Shown here piece after piece: positions 1-7,977 of a stretch of 46,941 nt of DNA. A program made the translations under genes and the position numbers. The notes under the pieces were generated by a model that saw only the letters and a list, made by a program, of their open reading frames with translations, had not been told where the DNA came from and did no database searches. The stretch comes from a virus. Positions within the stretch are counted from its first letter, which is position 1. The number at the start of each line of letters is the position of its first letter. The DNA lies in the IMG/VR virus record IMGVR_UViG_3300050821_004159, positions 1 to 46,941 of that record. One strand, 5' to 3'.

Positions 1-97
1 GGGGCCGCGCGGTGATCAAGAACATCGGCTTCATGAAATTCGCCAATGGCAACGTCTGGTATCAGAAGTACGGTGCCAGCGGCGGACCGGCGGCCGC
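1..97. repeat. Terminal direct repeat, left copy (circular assembly overlap)
   Basis: These 97 bases are identical to 46845-46941. The repeat lies inside one coding frame, that of the capsid gene, and the frame runs through the join without a break. This is what a circular or circularly permuted genome looks like when an assembler opens it at a random point. A biological terminal repeat placed inside the capsid gene is less likely. Confidence 0.95.
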
Positions 98-194
98 CAT
101 GGGCTTCATCTATGATTACGATTTTCAGGTTTTCGTAAGGAATCCGCGTAAGGGTGGATACATTGACAATCTCGCGAGGCCGTCCGGATTCTGA
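1..194 (+). CDS. Major capsid protein, C-terminal end (wraps from 45755)
   Basis: This is the last part of the major capsid gene, cut by linearisation. Joining 45755-46844 to 1-194 gives one frame of 427 codons plus TGA. The visible part reads from the GRAVIKNIGF region through a Gly/Ala-rich turn to the C-terminus NLARPSGF. The aromatic, beta-strand-rich end fits the last P-domain/A-domain segment of a capsid protein. An internal GTG at 12 could look like a start but is only an internal codon. See 45755-46941 for the main entry. Confidence 0.85.
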   Translation, partial: GRAVIKNIGFMKFANGNVWYQKYGASGGPAAAMGFIYDYDFQVFVRNPRKGGYIDNLARPSGF

Positions 195-213
195 AATTAG
201 TACAGTTCTTTTA

Positions 214-909
214 TTAACAGAAGAATTCTTCCGCAGTCTTCTTGCCCTTTCGATGGTTGCAACGGCGGCATGCCGGAACGAGGTTTTCGATTTCGTTTGT
301 GCCGCCGCGAGATAGCGGGAGTTTGTGATCGAGTGTTCGTGTCTGCTTGGTGAGGATTGTCGCACAGTAGAAACACTTGAACTCAAATTTCTTTAGCAGT
401 GCGAGCCACTCAGAGGCCGTGCAATACAGGCGGACGTTGTAGCGTTTGGCACGTTGAATGAAATTGTGCAAGGTGCGTCGGTCCCTGTCTTCTTTCCAGC
501 GCCGAGTGTCAATTTCATGGTACTTCTCTGGATTCTGGGCGCGGTCCCTCGCGATGGCAGTGTTTATCTCATGCTTGTGCTGATGATAGTAGCGCCTGCG
601 ACGAGCCTTCTGCTGTTCCAGATTTAATAGGCGCTCTTTCGCGTAGCAGCGTTTCTGGGCGACTCTTCGTTTTGTTCGATTCTTGGCGTAATACTTGCGG
701 CCATGCTTTTTGTACCAGCGGTCCTGCATCGCTTTGGCCTTTTCCGGGTTGGCTTTCCGCCAAGCGTAAAGTTTGGCGTTGAAACGTTCGCGGTTTCGTG
801 ACCTCCATTTCTTCGTGTGGGCATAGGCACGGGCTTTGTTTTTCTTGGCCCACTTCTTGATGTACGCACGATGATATGCGCGGCGCTTTTCTGCGTCCTT
901 GAAGGGCAT
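214..909 (-). CDS. HNH homing-type endonuclease
   Basis: A site-specific DNA endonuclease, probably a free-standing homing or mobile gene. The first ~150 residues of the 231-aa product are an extremely basic Lys/Arg/Tyr-rich array of short repeats (RKANPEKAKA-like units), as in DNA-binding arms of phage HNH proteins. The C-terminal 60 residues hold the HNH core: CFYC, then LDHKLPLSRGG, then NLVPACRRCNHRKG, giving two CxxC zinc ligand pairs and the catalytic DH and N..H residues. It lies on the minus strand between the capsid gene and the next late gene, a common insertion site for such elements. ATG at 909 is preferred: TATAAT lies 7 nt upstream, which would give a nearly leaderless mRNA. A GTG at 945 is possible but has no ribosome site. 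Confidence 0.85.
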   Translation of the reverse strand: MPFKDAEKRRAYHRAYIKKWAKKNKARAYAHTKKWRSRNRERFNAKLYAWRKANPEKAKAMQDRWYKKHGRKYYAKNRTKRRVAQKRCYAKERLLNLEQQKARRRRYYHQHKHEINTAIARDRAQNPEKYHEIDTRRWKEDRDRRTLHNFIQRAKRYNVRLYCTASEWLALLKKFEFKCFYCATILTKQTRTLDHKLPLSRGGTNEIENLVPACRRCNHRKGKKTAEEFFC

Positions 910-915
910 AGCGAG

Positions 916-944
916 ATTATACAGAAAACCCGTGAGCCACGACA
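916..944 (-). promoter_or_regulatory. Candidate promoter of the HNH gene
   Basis: Perfect TATAAT on the minus strand (plus bases 916-921), with a weak TGTCGT -35-like hexamer 17 bp upstream (939-944). Transcription would start close to the ATG at 909, so the mRNA would be leaderless or nearly so. The -35 match is poor, which limits confidence. Confidence 0.4.
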
Positions 945-1567
945 CGCCAAAATGGGCAGCAAAAATTATCCTGGACGCCGGCGGGAAGAATCCGCGCGGC
1001 GATTCGCTCTATCGCCTGATCTGGGGAGCGAATCGGCTTTCCTGGGTCGGCGGCAAATGGATTGATCGCGACCCGAACACGAAAGAAGTAATCCGCCGCG
1101 TAATCGAGGTGCGGCAGTTTCCGAAGTATTCGCACCTGGGTATGAACAAGTGGTACGTGGAGCGCTGGTATCCGCCGGAACATTTCGGCAGTCGCGCCCG
1201 CTGGGAAGCGCTGACGTTTGAAAACGAAGACGGCATCCGCGTCGCTGCGCTGGGCCCGTACCCCGAAAACGGCGACTACGACCACTTCTACACGATGGAA
1301 GGGGAAGACGGAGAGTACCGAGCATTGACGCATGGGCGCGTGAATTGGGTTGCGTCCGTGATCCGCACAAGTGAAGCGGCATATCAAGAGCGCGTCCGTG
1401 CGATGCGTGAGGCGGCGAAGTCGCACTTGGAACTGGAATTCAATCTGACGCCCTCACAGTTACGCGAAAAGCAGGAAGCGGATGCGGCACCGGATGCCGA
1501 GGATCTGGCTTTACTGCGAGACAGGCAAAAGCCTTTCGGGAACGAGCCGATGATCGTTGTTCCGTAG
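932..1567 (+). CDS. Late-region protein of unknown function downstream of capsid
   Basis: A 211-aa protein I do not recognise. It is rich in Trp, Tyr and charged residues in its first half (KWIDRDPNTKEVIRRVIEV, KWYVERWYPPEHFG) and ends in an acidic helical tail with an EADAAPDAEDLALLRD stretch. Its position right after the capsid gene in the circular map suggests a head or head-completion role. The start is uncertain: GTG at 932 is taken, and TTG at 899 would overlap the divergent HNH gene. Neither has a Shine-Dalgarno site, which suggests that the HNH insertion disturbed the original 5' end. Confidence 0.7.
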   Translation: MSHDTPKWAAKIILDAGGKNPRGDSLYRLIWGANRLSWVGGKWIDRDPNTKEVIRRVIEVRQFPKYSHLGMNKWYVERWYPPEHFGSRARWEALTFENEDGIRVAALGPYPENGDYDHFYTMEGEDGEYRALTHGRVNWVASVIRTSEAAYQERVRAMREAAKSHLELEFNLTPSQLREKQEADAAPDAEDLALLRDRQKPFGNEPMIVVP

Positions 1568-1575
1568 AGATGCCA

Positions 1576-1611
1576 GCGGGCCGGGTTGGCCCGCCTCAAT
1601 GCAGGCTTTTT
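1576..1611 (+). terminator. Terminator-like overlapping hairpins
   Basis: A perfect 7-bp stem GCGGGCC/GGCCCGC with loop GGGTT (1576-1594) is followed by a competing small stem GCCT/AGGC (1593-1606) running straight into TTTTT (1607-1611). The two stems share bases, so only one can form. This is terminator-like or attenuator-like, but the second stem is only 4 bp. Confidence 0.4.
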
Positions 1612-1654
1612 ACTGTTCTCCTGCGGCGTGAAAGAACAGGACTTTCTGGTTGTC

Positions 1655-1882
1655 ATGAGATGGACAGAAACAGAGAAAGAGTTGAACGCGCCGCTTGTCA
1701 CGGCCTACGGCGAGCACTACGCCGAGCGTTTATTTCTGTTTATGAAAGAAGCGCGCTCCGAGGCTCAACCGGGCGACAAGGTTATCTCCACGCACGCCGA
1801 TGACTGTCCGTGGAAAAAGAAGAAACGCTGCACTTGCGATGTGAAATTCGAGATTTTTCATCTTCCGCATGGAGTGAATTGA
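1655..1882 (+). CDS. Small late-region protein, unknown
   Basis: A 75-aa protein with an N-terminal helix (KELNAPLVTAYGEHYAERLFLFMKEA) and a basic CPWKKKKRCTC metal-ligand-like cluster near the C-terminus. I do not recognise the family. ATG at 1655 is chosen; in-frame GTG 1628 and TTG 1586 are upstream alternatives, the latter inside the hairpin region. The stop TGA (1880-1882) directly abuts the ATG of the next gene at 1883, so the two are translationally linked. Confidence 0.65.
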   Translation: MRWTETEKELNAPLVTAYGEHYAERLFLFMKEARSEAQPGDKVISTHADDCPWKKKKRCTCDVKFEIFHLPHGVN

Positions 1883-2665
1883 ATGGCCAAGACAGGCTCA
1901 GCAATCGCACTGCCCGAACCGACAAAGCCGCTGGTGCTGCCCGTAGAGACAGCTACGCTGGTGAATATCACCAACATCAAGCTGCCGATCGCGATGTTCA
2001 CCTACGGCAACTACACGATTCCTTTCTGCCGGCCAGGCATACAAACCATGCGCGACGTGGAAGGCAATGTCGACGTGCGAGAGTGCGAGCCTGGCGAAGA
2101 GTGGGCGGCGATGAAGATTCAAGCGGCCCGCGGCACCATCGACTATGGCGAGCAGCATCGCAATGAATACGTGATCCATGGGCGCGAGATTGCGCTGGAC
2201 CTGGCCCGCATGTGCAACAGCGACCTGACCGGATTCGATTCCGATCAGATGGGTAACGTCAACGACGAGAAGGCGCAGAGCTTTGCGGGTATCTTCCTGG
2301 CCGACGGTGACGAACCGACGCAAGAAGAACTTTTGGAGATGCGCGATCTGCTGCGCATGTCGGACGGTGTGCTGGTGGCGGCTGGCCATCGCGCTTGGGA
2401 TCAGTTCGGCAAACCCGACGTGATCCACGAAGGCTACAAGCGTGCGGCTCGGCGCCTGGGCGTCACGGCGGATTGGCTCTACTCCATCTACAACGTGCCC
2501 GACTGCCCGCACTGCGGCAGCAAATTGAAATCAGCTACGGCGACGGTTTGCGCGACCTGCCACCGTGACCTGCCCGAACGCGCCGCCATTGCCGCGCAGA
2601 ACGCACAGGAACGCACAGAGCAATCCGATGCGAAGCCCCGAAAGGGGCGGAAAGCGGCTGCCTGA
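1883..2665 (+). CDS. Unknown structural-region protein with C-terminal zinc ribbon
   Basis: A 260-aa protein. The N-terminal ~75 residues are beta-rich and Pro-rich (VNITNIKLPIAMFTYGNYTIPF). The middle is helical and acidic, with EPTQEELLEMRDLLRMSD and a DGVLVAAGHRAWDQFG segment. Near the C-terminus CPHCGSKLKSATATVCATCHRDL forms a four-Cys zinc ribbon, followed by a low-complexity Lys/Arg tail. GGAG at 1871-1874 lies 8 nt before the ATG. It sits between capsid and tailspike genes, so a head or neck accessory role is inferred only from position. Confidence 0.75.
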   Translation: MAKTGSAIALPEPTKPLVLPVETATLVNITNIKLPIAMFTYGNYTIPFCRPGIQTMRDVEGNVDVRECEPGEEWAAMKIQAARGTIDYGEQHRNEYVIHGREIALDLARMCNSDLTGFDSDQMGNVNDEKAQSFAGIFLADGDEPTQEELLEMRDLLRMSDGVLVAAGHRAWDQFGKPDVIHEGYKRAARRLGVTADWLYSIYNVPDCPHCGSKLKSATATVCATCHRDLPERAAIAAQNAQERTEQSDAKPRKGRKAAA

Positions 2666-2671
2666 GGTTCT

Positions 2672-5071
2672 GTGACCAAATGGGCCCAAGTACTTCTCCT
2701 ATCGCTCCTCTCTCTCTTTCTCGCCAGTAGTGCCTCCGCACAAGGTAGCTTTTTCACTGGAAATGCTTGGCGCTACACGCCATCAGGGATCTTCGCGGCC
2801 AGTGGCGCCACCGTAACCGTCTGCACGGCCCTTGGCTCGGGCACTCCCTGCACTCCTACCATTTCGCTTTTCAAAGACTCTGCACTTGCTTCCCCTGTCA
2901 GTAATCCTCTGCCTGTTTGCTCTGGAACCCCTCCGCAATTCGGGTGTGTGGATGGGCTTGGAAATTTCTCTTTCTACGCTTCCACGACTGGACCTTACGT
3001 TTACACGATCACCGGAGCGGGGTTGACTGCTTACGGCCCAATCCCGATCTTCTCATCGCTCAGTCCAGCGCAGGCCAACAACTTCACCGCCCCGCAAACC
3101 TTCAGTAAAATCAACGGTGCCTACGTTCTGGACGGAACGAAGTATCCAGCAACTCAAGCTGGATTTGCGCAGCTTATAAGCGATGCTCCAGCAGGGGCGG
3201 AAGTGTTCATTCCAGCGAATACCGCAGTCTCTCTTACGAGTTCGATGGGAATTTCTAAAAACCTAAACGTCCACTGCGGGAACAAATGGACTTCGGTTAT
3301 CTCCGGGCCGGCAGGTGCGGCGCAGTTCACCATCACTGGTACGATTCAGAGCCTCGATATCGTCAACTGCAATCTGAATAACGCCGGACAGGTGCTCGAT
3401 ACTACCGGCGCGACGACTTCGGAAGGCCGCTTCATATTCGAGAATAATTTCGTCAATCACATGACGAATGCAACCGGAGCCTTTGTGCTTGGCCATGCGA
3501 CCTACTGGGATTCGTTCTACAAGAACAATTTTTCGACCAACGTCTCCTCGATTTTCATCAAGGATAATTCTGACACTGTAATCTCGGACAATGAGTTTGA
3601 GTTTCCGCAATCGGGCTGCTCGATCACCATCCAAGGCGGCAATGTTCACGTCGTTCACAATACGTTTATCTACGGCTCTCCGAACGGAACCGGGACTGCC
3701 GCTGACATCTGCTTCAACCCTAAAACCGGACTGCTAAACGGTGCAGAATTCATCCAAGACAATAAATTTGGCTCCGAGGGTGAAGTAGCGAACCGCCTCA
3801 AATTCTCCGTGTCAGGAGATGCGGGGCAGATTTTTGGGGATACGCGAGTAACGGGAAATTACTTCGGTTGCTTGCAGGGCAATACAGTAATCCAATTCGC
3901 CAACCAAATCCATGACTGGTACTTTGGCGCGGGAAACATCTACAACAACTGCGGCAAGATCATTGACGACGCTTTCACGCCCGTAAACGGGAATCTAGGG
4001 GCATCGTCTATTTTTGATTCGGGAAACGTGATCGTCAACTCCGGGCCTACGGCGGTACAGCTCTTTACGAACGGCGGGCGGGAATTCGGGCAGGTCGTAC
4101 CGCCTCTACTGACCTCGGATGTGCATCAGGCAGTTGGCAACATCTGGCCGCGTGACAATGAGTCGAATGTCGGACTTCGCAATCGGCTGACGCAATCGGA
4201 AGCATTCACAAATGTCGCTTGGGTAGCGTCAGGCGGGACCATCACGCCAAGCTGCGGCGTTACTGACCCGTGGGGTACGACCAGAGCTTGCACGCTGACC
4301 ACGACTAATTCCACTTCCAACATCTCAGCAGGCATCGACACTACCTCGCTCGGGAATTCTGTCGTAGTCACATTCTGGGCGCAATCGGGAACCGTGAATC
4401 TGCTCGAAGCTGCGCTGAACGATAACACCGCTGGCGTTTCTCAGCCGGACCCGCCAGCGTTCACGCTGCAATCGACTTGGCGGAAGTTAAAATTCAACGT
4501 GAACGGCATAAATTCTGCCCACACATTCTCGCTGCTTTTTCTTCCCAAGGGAACCGGCACGCTAAACATCTGCTGCGCTCAGGTAGCAGACCGAGACACG
4601 GATTACATCCCTACAGCGGGAGCAGCAGTAACCAGCACGGCGGGCAACCGTTACGAACTCGTTGCACGATATGCGAAGGGAGTTGGGTTTGAAGGAACTA
4701 CCAGTGGATTAATTACCCTAGTTCCGGCGAACGCTGCGACCGGAACGCCGACGATCAAACTTCCATTCAACACCGGCACACTTCCAACGGTCTATTCATG
4801 CGGCACGACTACGGCCTGCGCCAACACTGACCCAGTAGGAAATCTGCACATTGAGTACGGCAGTGTGGCGCTGGCTTCAGGCACACCCTCTACGGCAACG
4901 ATTACCGGGATGACGGCATTCGCCTCTTCAACCAGCTACGTCTGCACGCTGACGAACGCGACGACGCAGGCGAATCCAGTAAAAGCGGCGAACGTATCAG
5001 GAACAAGCTTCACGATCACCGGACCGAACACAGTGACTGACACAATCAATTATCAGTGCGTGGGGAACTAG
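2672..5071 (+). CDS. Signal-peptide-bearing beta-helix tailspike-like protein
   Basis: A 799-aa beta-rich protein, probably a receptor-binding or glycan-degrading spike. Residues 1-24 are a textbook Sec signal peptide: basic start, LLLSLLSLFL core, ASA-Q cleavage site. Residues ~110-440 carry repeated Asn-rich rungs (NNFVNHMTN, NNFSTNVSS, DNSDTVISDNEFEF) typical of right-handed beta-helices of phage depolymerases. Residues ~500-640 look like a jelly-roll glycan-binding domain (LTQSEAFTNVAWVASGGTI onward). The C-terminal ~110 residues are small beta repeats rich in Thr/Ala. It starts at GTG 2672, with GAGG 5 nt upstream overlapping the previous stop. A cleavable signal peptide is odd for a virion protein, so it may be a secreted depolymerase or a spike recruited from a secreted protein. 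Confidence 0.75.
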   Translation: MTKWAQVLLLSLLSLFLASSASAQGSFFTGNAWRYTPSGIFAASGATVTVCTALGSGTPCTPTISLFKDSALASPVSNPLPVCSGTPPQFGCVDGLGNFSFYASTTGPYVYTITGAGLTAYGPIPIFSSLSPAQANNFTAPQTFSKINGAYVLDGTKYPATQAGFAQLISDAPAGAEVFIPANTAVSLTSSMGISKNLNVHCGNKWTSVISGPAGAAQFTITGTIQSLDIVNCNLNNAGQVLDTTGATTSEGRFIFENNFVNHMTNATGAFVLGHATYWDSFYKNNFSTNVSSIFIKDNSDTVISDNEFEFPQSGCSITIQGGNVHVVHNTFIYGSPNGTGTAADICFNPKTGLLNGAEFIQDNKFGSEGEVANRLKFSVSGDAGQIFGDTRVTGNYFGCLQGNTVIQFANQIHDWYFGAGNIYNNCGKIIDDAFTPVNGNLGASSIFDSGNVIVNSGPTAVQLFTNGGREFGQVVPPLLTSDVHQAVGNIWPRDNESNVGLRNRLTQSEAFTNVAWVASGGTITPSCGVTDPWGTTRACTLTTTNSTSNISAGIDTTSLGNSVVVTFWAQSGTVNLLEAALNDNTAGVSQPDPPAFTLQSTWRKLKFNVNGINSAHTFSLLFLPKGTGTLNICCAQVADRDTDYIPTAGAAVTSTAGNRYELVARYAKGVGFEGTTSGLITLVPANAATGTPTIKLPFNTGTLPTVYSCGTTTACANTDPVGNLHIEYGSVALASGTPSTATITGMTAFASSTSYVCTLTNATTQANPVKAANVSGTSFTITGPNTVTDTINYQCVGN

Positions 5072-5086
5072 CGCAACACGGCGCTA
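5069..5086. terminator. Hairpin bridging two convergent stop codons
   Basis: Perfect 6-bp stem TAGCGC/GCGCTA with a 6-nt loop. The left arm begins with the TAG stop of the tailspike gene and the right arm ends with the CTA that is the minus-strand TAG of the glycosyltransferase gene. There is no T-run on either side, so efficient intrinsic termination is doubtful. Confidence 0.4.
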
Positions 5087-5665
5087 AATCATGCGAATGG
5101 CCCGATGGAACATCTCTCTATGAGCTTTCTTGGTCTCCTCGATCGAAGGAACGTCACGGGCGTAACGATAGGCATTGCCAGCCAGGACTCGATATGTTTC
5201 TAAGTCGCAATCGACGCAGAATTGCAAGGCTCGTTTCCAGGCGTTCAAATCATTCAGCGGCGGAAGGAACCCGGCCATCCTCTTTTGCAGGTCCTCCCAG
5301 GGCGTCACTTCGTCGCTCAGAAGCACGGGAATGCCAACGGACAGAGCTTCATAAATTACATAACCGAAATTCTCCCCAAACGTGGGGAAGAGAAAGAACT
5401 CATATTTCGCAAAGGTGCCTGGTACCTCTGCGGAAGCAATCGCTCCGCAATAATTCACTGAAACGTGCGGCGGGAGGGCATCGATCTCTTTCTGGCAGGT
5501 TTTCCAGTGACGCTGGTCTTCTTTCGGCCCGTAGATATCCAGCGTTGCTTTCCCTGAGACTGTTCCGAGCAGGCGAATCGCAAACGGTAGATTCTTTTTA
5601 GGGCTGATGCGAGAGATGAATACGAAACGCGCACAACCGGGTTGCTTCAGGGTTGAGTCGCTCAT
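5084..5665 (-). CDS. Half-size GT4-family glycosyltransferase (C-terminal domain only)
   Basis: A 193-aa protein matching only the nucleotide-sugar-binding C-terminal Rossmann domain of GT-B glycosyltransferases. FVFISRISPKKNL (14-26) is the usual start of that domain. E98 and E106 form the family's EX7E motif within GENFGYVIYEALSVGIPVLLSD. The acceptor-binding N-terminal domain (~180 residues) is absent and there is no room for it upstream. It could be a remnant, a partner of a host half-enzyme, or a minimal enzyme that changes host surface glycans. It is on the minus strand with its own sigma70-like promoter, converging on the tailspike gene, which is a typical cargo (moron) arrangement. 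Confidence 0.85.
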   Translation of the reverse strand: MSDSTLKQPGCARFVFISRISPKKNLPFAIRLLGTVSGKATLDIYGPKEDQRHWKTCQKEIDALPPHVSVNYCGAIASAEVPGTFAKYEFFLFPTFGENFGYVIYEALSVGIPVLLSDEVTPWEDLQKRMAGFLPPLNDLNAWKRALQFCVDCDLETYRVLAGNAYRYARDVPSIEETKKAHREMFHRAIRMI

Positions 5666-5675
5666 GGCGCGAGAG

Positions 5676-5703
5676 TCTATACCCCTGATAAGCAGAGAGT
5701 CAA
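5676..5703 (-). promoter_or_regulatory. Promoter of the glycosyltransferase gene
   Basis: On the minus strand TTGACT (5698-5703) and TATAGA (5676-5681) are separated by 16 bp, a good sigma70 pair. Transcription would begin only a few bases before the ATG at 5665, and no Shine-Dalgarno site lies between, so a leaderless mRNA is likely. Confidence 0.65.
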
Positions 5704-5738
5704 TAGAACGGAGTTTTAGGGCCGGAGGCCCAGATTAA

Positions 5739-6125
5739 ATGCCGAATTATATAAATCCTCCCACGCAGACGCCGATAGCGATTTCCGTTGGCGAGCAAGT
5801 CGTTGCTTTCAATGCCGAGCAGCCTGCGGTCCCACAGGCCAGCATAGAATTTGCGCTGCCTCCAAACCCGCGAACGCTGGGGGCCGCTTTGAGTGTGGAA
5901 GTCAGCTTTTCGGGCGCGCCCGGCGTTTTTGAAGTGGATCTGCAAGAGGCGGACACGGACGCGGACGCCAATTTCGTCTCCAACGCGACGACGATTACGG
6001 CGGTAAACGCTGGCAATGTTGGCAGGCAGGACTACGCGAACATCACAGGGCAGTTTGTTCGGATATTGCTGAAGACCCGAACCAACGCGGTTAACGCGCT
6101 GATAAAGATCACCCGCAAGGCGTGA
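5739..6125 (+). CDS. Small beta-rich structural-type protein
   Basis: A 128-aa beta-rich protein (SVGEQVVAFNAEQPAVPQAS, VSFSGAPGVFEVDLQEADTD, GQFVRILLKT). It lacks Cys and membrane segments. The composition and alternating strands resemble small virion decoration or tail proteins, but I do not recognise the family. GGAGG (5724-5728) lies 10 nt before ATG. It is partly held in a short GGGCC-GGA-GGCCC hairpin (5719-5731), which may damp translation. Confidence 0.7.
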   Translation: MPNYINPPTQTPIAISVGEQVVAFNAEQPAVPQASIEFALPPNPRTLGAALSVEVSFSGAPGVFEVDLQEADTDADANFVSNATTITAVNAGNVGRQDYANITGQFVRILLKTRTNAVNALIKITRKA

Positions 6126-6126
6126 C

Positions 6127-6417
6127 ATGGCCAAAACGTGGCAAATTTCGGTTACTTCCGGCTCGCCCACGGCGATTTCGGTAAAGTCCACCACCTGCAA
6201 GATCGTGCGCGTGATGGAGAACCGCGGCGTGGTTGGGTGGCCAAACACGGATCTGCTGATTATGAAGCCCACATCTGCGGATACGCCCGTGCGAATTCCC
6301 CCGGGGAGCTATCCGTTCCAAAAGAGCCAAGGGCCATACCAGGCCGGCGAAGTGGCTGGCTATGTTCAGACGGTAGTAGGCACTACGACACTTGATGTGG
6401 ACGAAGATTCCCCATGA
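6127..6417 (+). CDS. Small beta-rich structural-type protein
   Basis: A 96-aa soluble protein made of beta strands and turns (WQISVTSGSPTAISVKS, RVMENRGVVGWPNTDLLIMKP, YVQTVVGTTTLDVDEDSP). It begins two bases after the stop of 5739-6125 and its TGA overlaps the ATG of 6414-7952, so the three form one translation unit. The family is not recognised. The Gly/Pro-rich composition and position argue for a virion part. Confidence 0.65.
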   Translation: MAKTWQISVTSGSPTAISVKSTTCKIVRVMENRGVVGWPNTDLLIMKPTSADTPVRIPPGSYPFQKSQGPYQAGEVAGYVQTVVGTTTLDVDEDSP

Positions 6418-7952
6418 GGGTTACGCACAAAACACATCCCGCGTATTTTCGCTGGCCACACGCGAAATTATCGACACTCGAAAAGCTTGTCGGATTCCGC
6501 GTGCGCGACGACGACTACGTAAAGTATCGCAGGGAAGCGGAGGAAGCATGCCCCGAAATGACCCGCGAGGAGCGGGATGCCTGGGCGGCTCATATTGCGC
6601 GAACTCATCCCGGTTTCCATTCTCATGCAACGCCGGAAAAGCATCAGGAGCAAGGCTTCCATCGCCGCCATGCGCATGTCACTGCGGCAAATTTTGTCCT
6701 TCTGATAGTTGTGATCGTTCTCCTGTTCTTGCTGCTTGTCCGTCCTTCCAAGGCCGAGCCTAATCCGAATCTGCATTATCGCTACACGCGCAACGAAGTG
6801 GCGGCTACGTTTGGAATGGGCGACGGGATTACGCCTATTTACCCGTTTCAGTTTGACGCCAGCAATTTCCTGAAAGTGAACTGCATCACGGGATGCTCTG
6901 CAACTTCAGGCTTTACCGACAACAGCGCGTACACGGTCGGAACATCAACGATCAATGTCATCGGCGCTTACTTCACCTCGGGAGCCGACCCCGCCTGCAC
7001 GACAGGAAACGCCTGCCGGATGCGCGTAGATGCATCGAGCAACTTGCGCGTGAACTGCATTGTGGGCTGCGCTGGAGGCTCCACGACTCCCGCCGACACG
7101 TTCACTAATCCCGCCACGGCCGGGCTTCAATTTGACTTGCTGGCCGGATTTGACGGCACGACATGGGACAGGCTGCGTTCATCTATCGCCAATGGGCTAC
7201 AGGTGGATGTAACGCGAGTCCAGGGCAACGTCGCTGTTACCGGAACATTTTTCCAAGCTACGCAGCCAGTGAGCTGCACGGCTGCAAATTGCGCAATCAA
7301 TGAAGCCCAGGTAGCCGGAACTGCAAAGAGCGTCAACAACGGCACAACGGACGCCGGTACAACGCGAGTCACACTTTCGAGTGATTCAACCGGCCAAGTC
7401 AAAACAACGAACTTTCCTGCGACGGTAGACACGAACACGGGGAATGCCTCGCCGAGCACGCCGCGAGTGGTTTTGGCAACTAACCAACCGGCCGTCCCTG
7501 TCACAGGAGACACGAACGGTTGCGACGGCGCGACGGGTTCTGCAGTGCCTGCAAAAGGTTGCTATACCGGCAGCAACCAAGACGGGAATCTAGCGGGCAT
7601 TATTACGTGTATCCACTATGCGAAAGACCGCTCTACGACCGCTGATGTTCAGCTTGTTGCTGCTTCTGGTACGACGACGATCTACATTTGCGGGTATTCC
7701 ATTTCGGGCGAATCTTCTACAGCCAGTGATGTGAACTTTCGTTATGCGGATTCCGCGAGTTGCACGACAAATCCAGTGGACATCACGCCTCCTGTAACCA
7801 TTCAAGCGGCTGCTAGCGTAGGGCCTATAGGAAAAGTCATTCCACCGGGGATATGGTCGGGTTTGAAAACAGCAGCAACTGGGAAGCAAGTGTGCGCACA
7901 TCGCAGCGCTGCGCAGCAAACGGAGGTTGAGCTGTGGTACGGGCAATTCTGA
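6414..7952 (+). CDS. Membrane-anchored beta-rich protein with His-rich N-terminus
   Basis: A 512-aa protein with three parts. Residues 1-91 are hydrophilic and His-rich (HARTHPGFHSH-type stretch, several HxxH). Residues ~93-111 are one strong hydrophobic helix (FVLLIVVIVLLFLLLV) followed by RPSKAEP. The remaining ~400 residues are Thr/Ala/Gly/Asn-rich beta repeats with paired cysteines (CITGCSATSG, CIVGCAGGS, CTAANC) typical of extracytoplasmic or tail-fibre-like proteins. The helix acts as a signal anchor, so the beta part would face the periplasm. ATG at 6414 overlaps the upstream stop (ATGA). Function is unknown. Confidence 0.7.
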   Translation: MRVTHKTHPAYFRWPHAKLSTLEKLVGFRVRDDDYVKYRREAEEACPEMTREERDAWAAHIARTHPGFHSHATPEKHQEQGFHRRHAHVTAANFVLLIVVIVLLFLLLVRPSKAEPNPNLHYRYTRNEVAATFGMGDGITPIYPFQFDASNFLKVNCITGCSATSGFTDNSAYTVGTSTINVIGAYFTSGADPACTTGNACRMRVDASSNLRVNCIVGCAGGSTTPADTFTNPATAGLQFDLLAGFDGTTWDRLRSSIANGLQVDVTRVQGNVAVTGTFFQATQPVSCTAANCAINEAQVAGTAKSVNNGTTDAGTTRVTLSSDSTGQVKTTNFPATVDTNTGNASPSTPRVVLATNQPAVPVTGDTNGCDGATGSAVPAKGCYTGSNQDGNLAGIITCIHYAKDRSTTADVQLVAASGTTTIYICGYSISGESSTASDVNFRYADSASCTTNPVDITPPVTIQAAASVGPIGKVIPPGIWSGLKTAATGKQVCAHRSAAQQTEVELWYGQF

Positions 7953-7977
7953 GCATGGTTTGGTGGACGCAATTCTG

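Noticed and set aside
899-931. Upstream TTG extension of the 932-1567 gene
   Set aside because: It would run into the start of the divergent HNH gene, has no ribosome site and adds no recognisable sequence.
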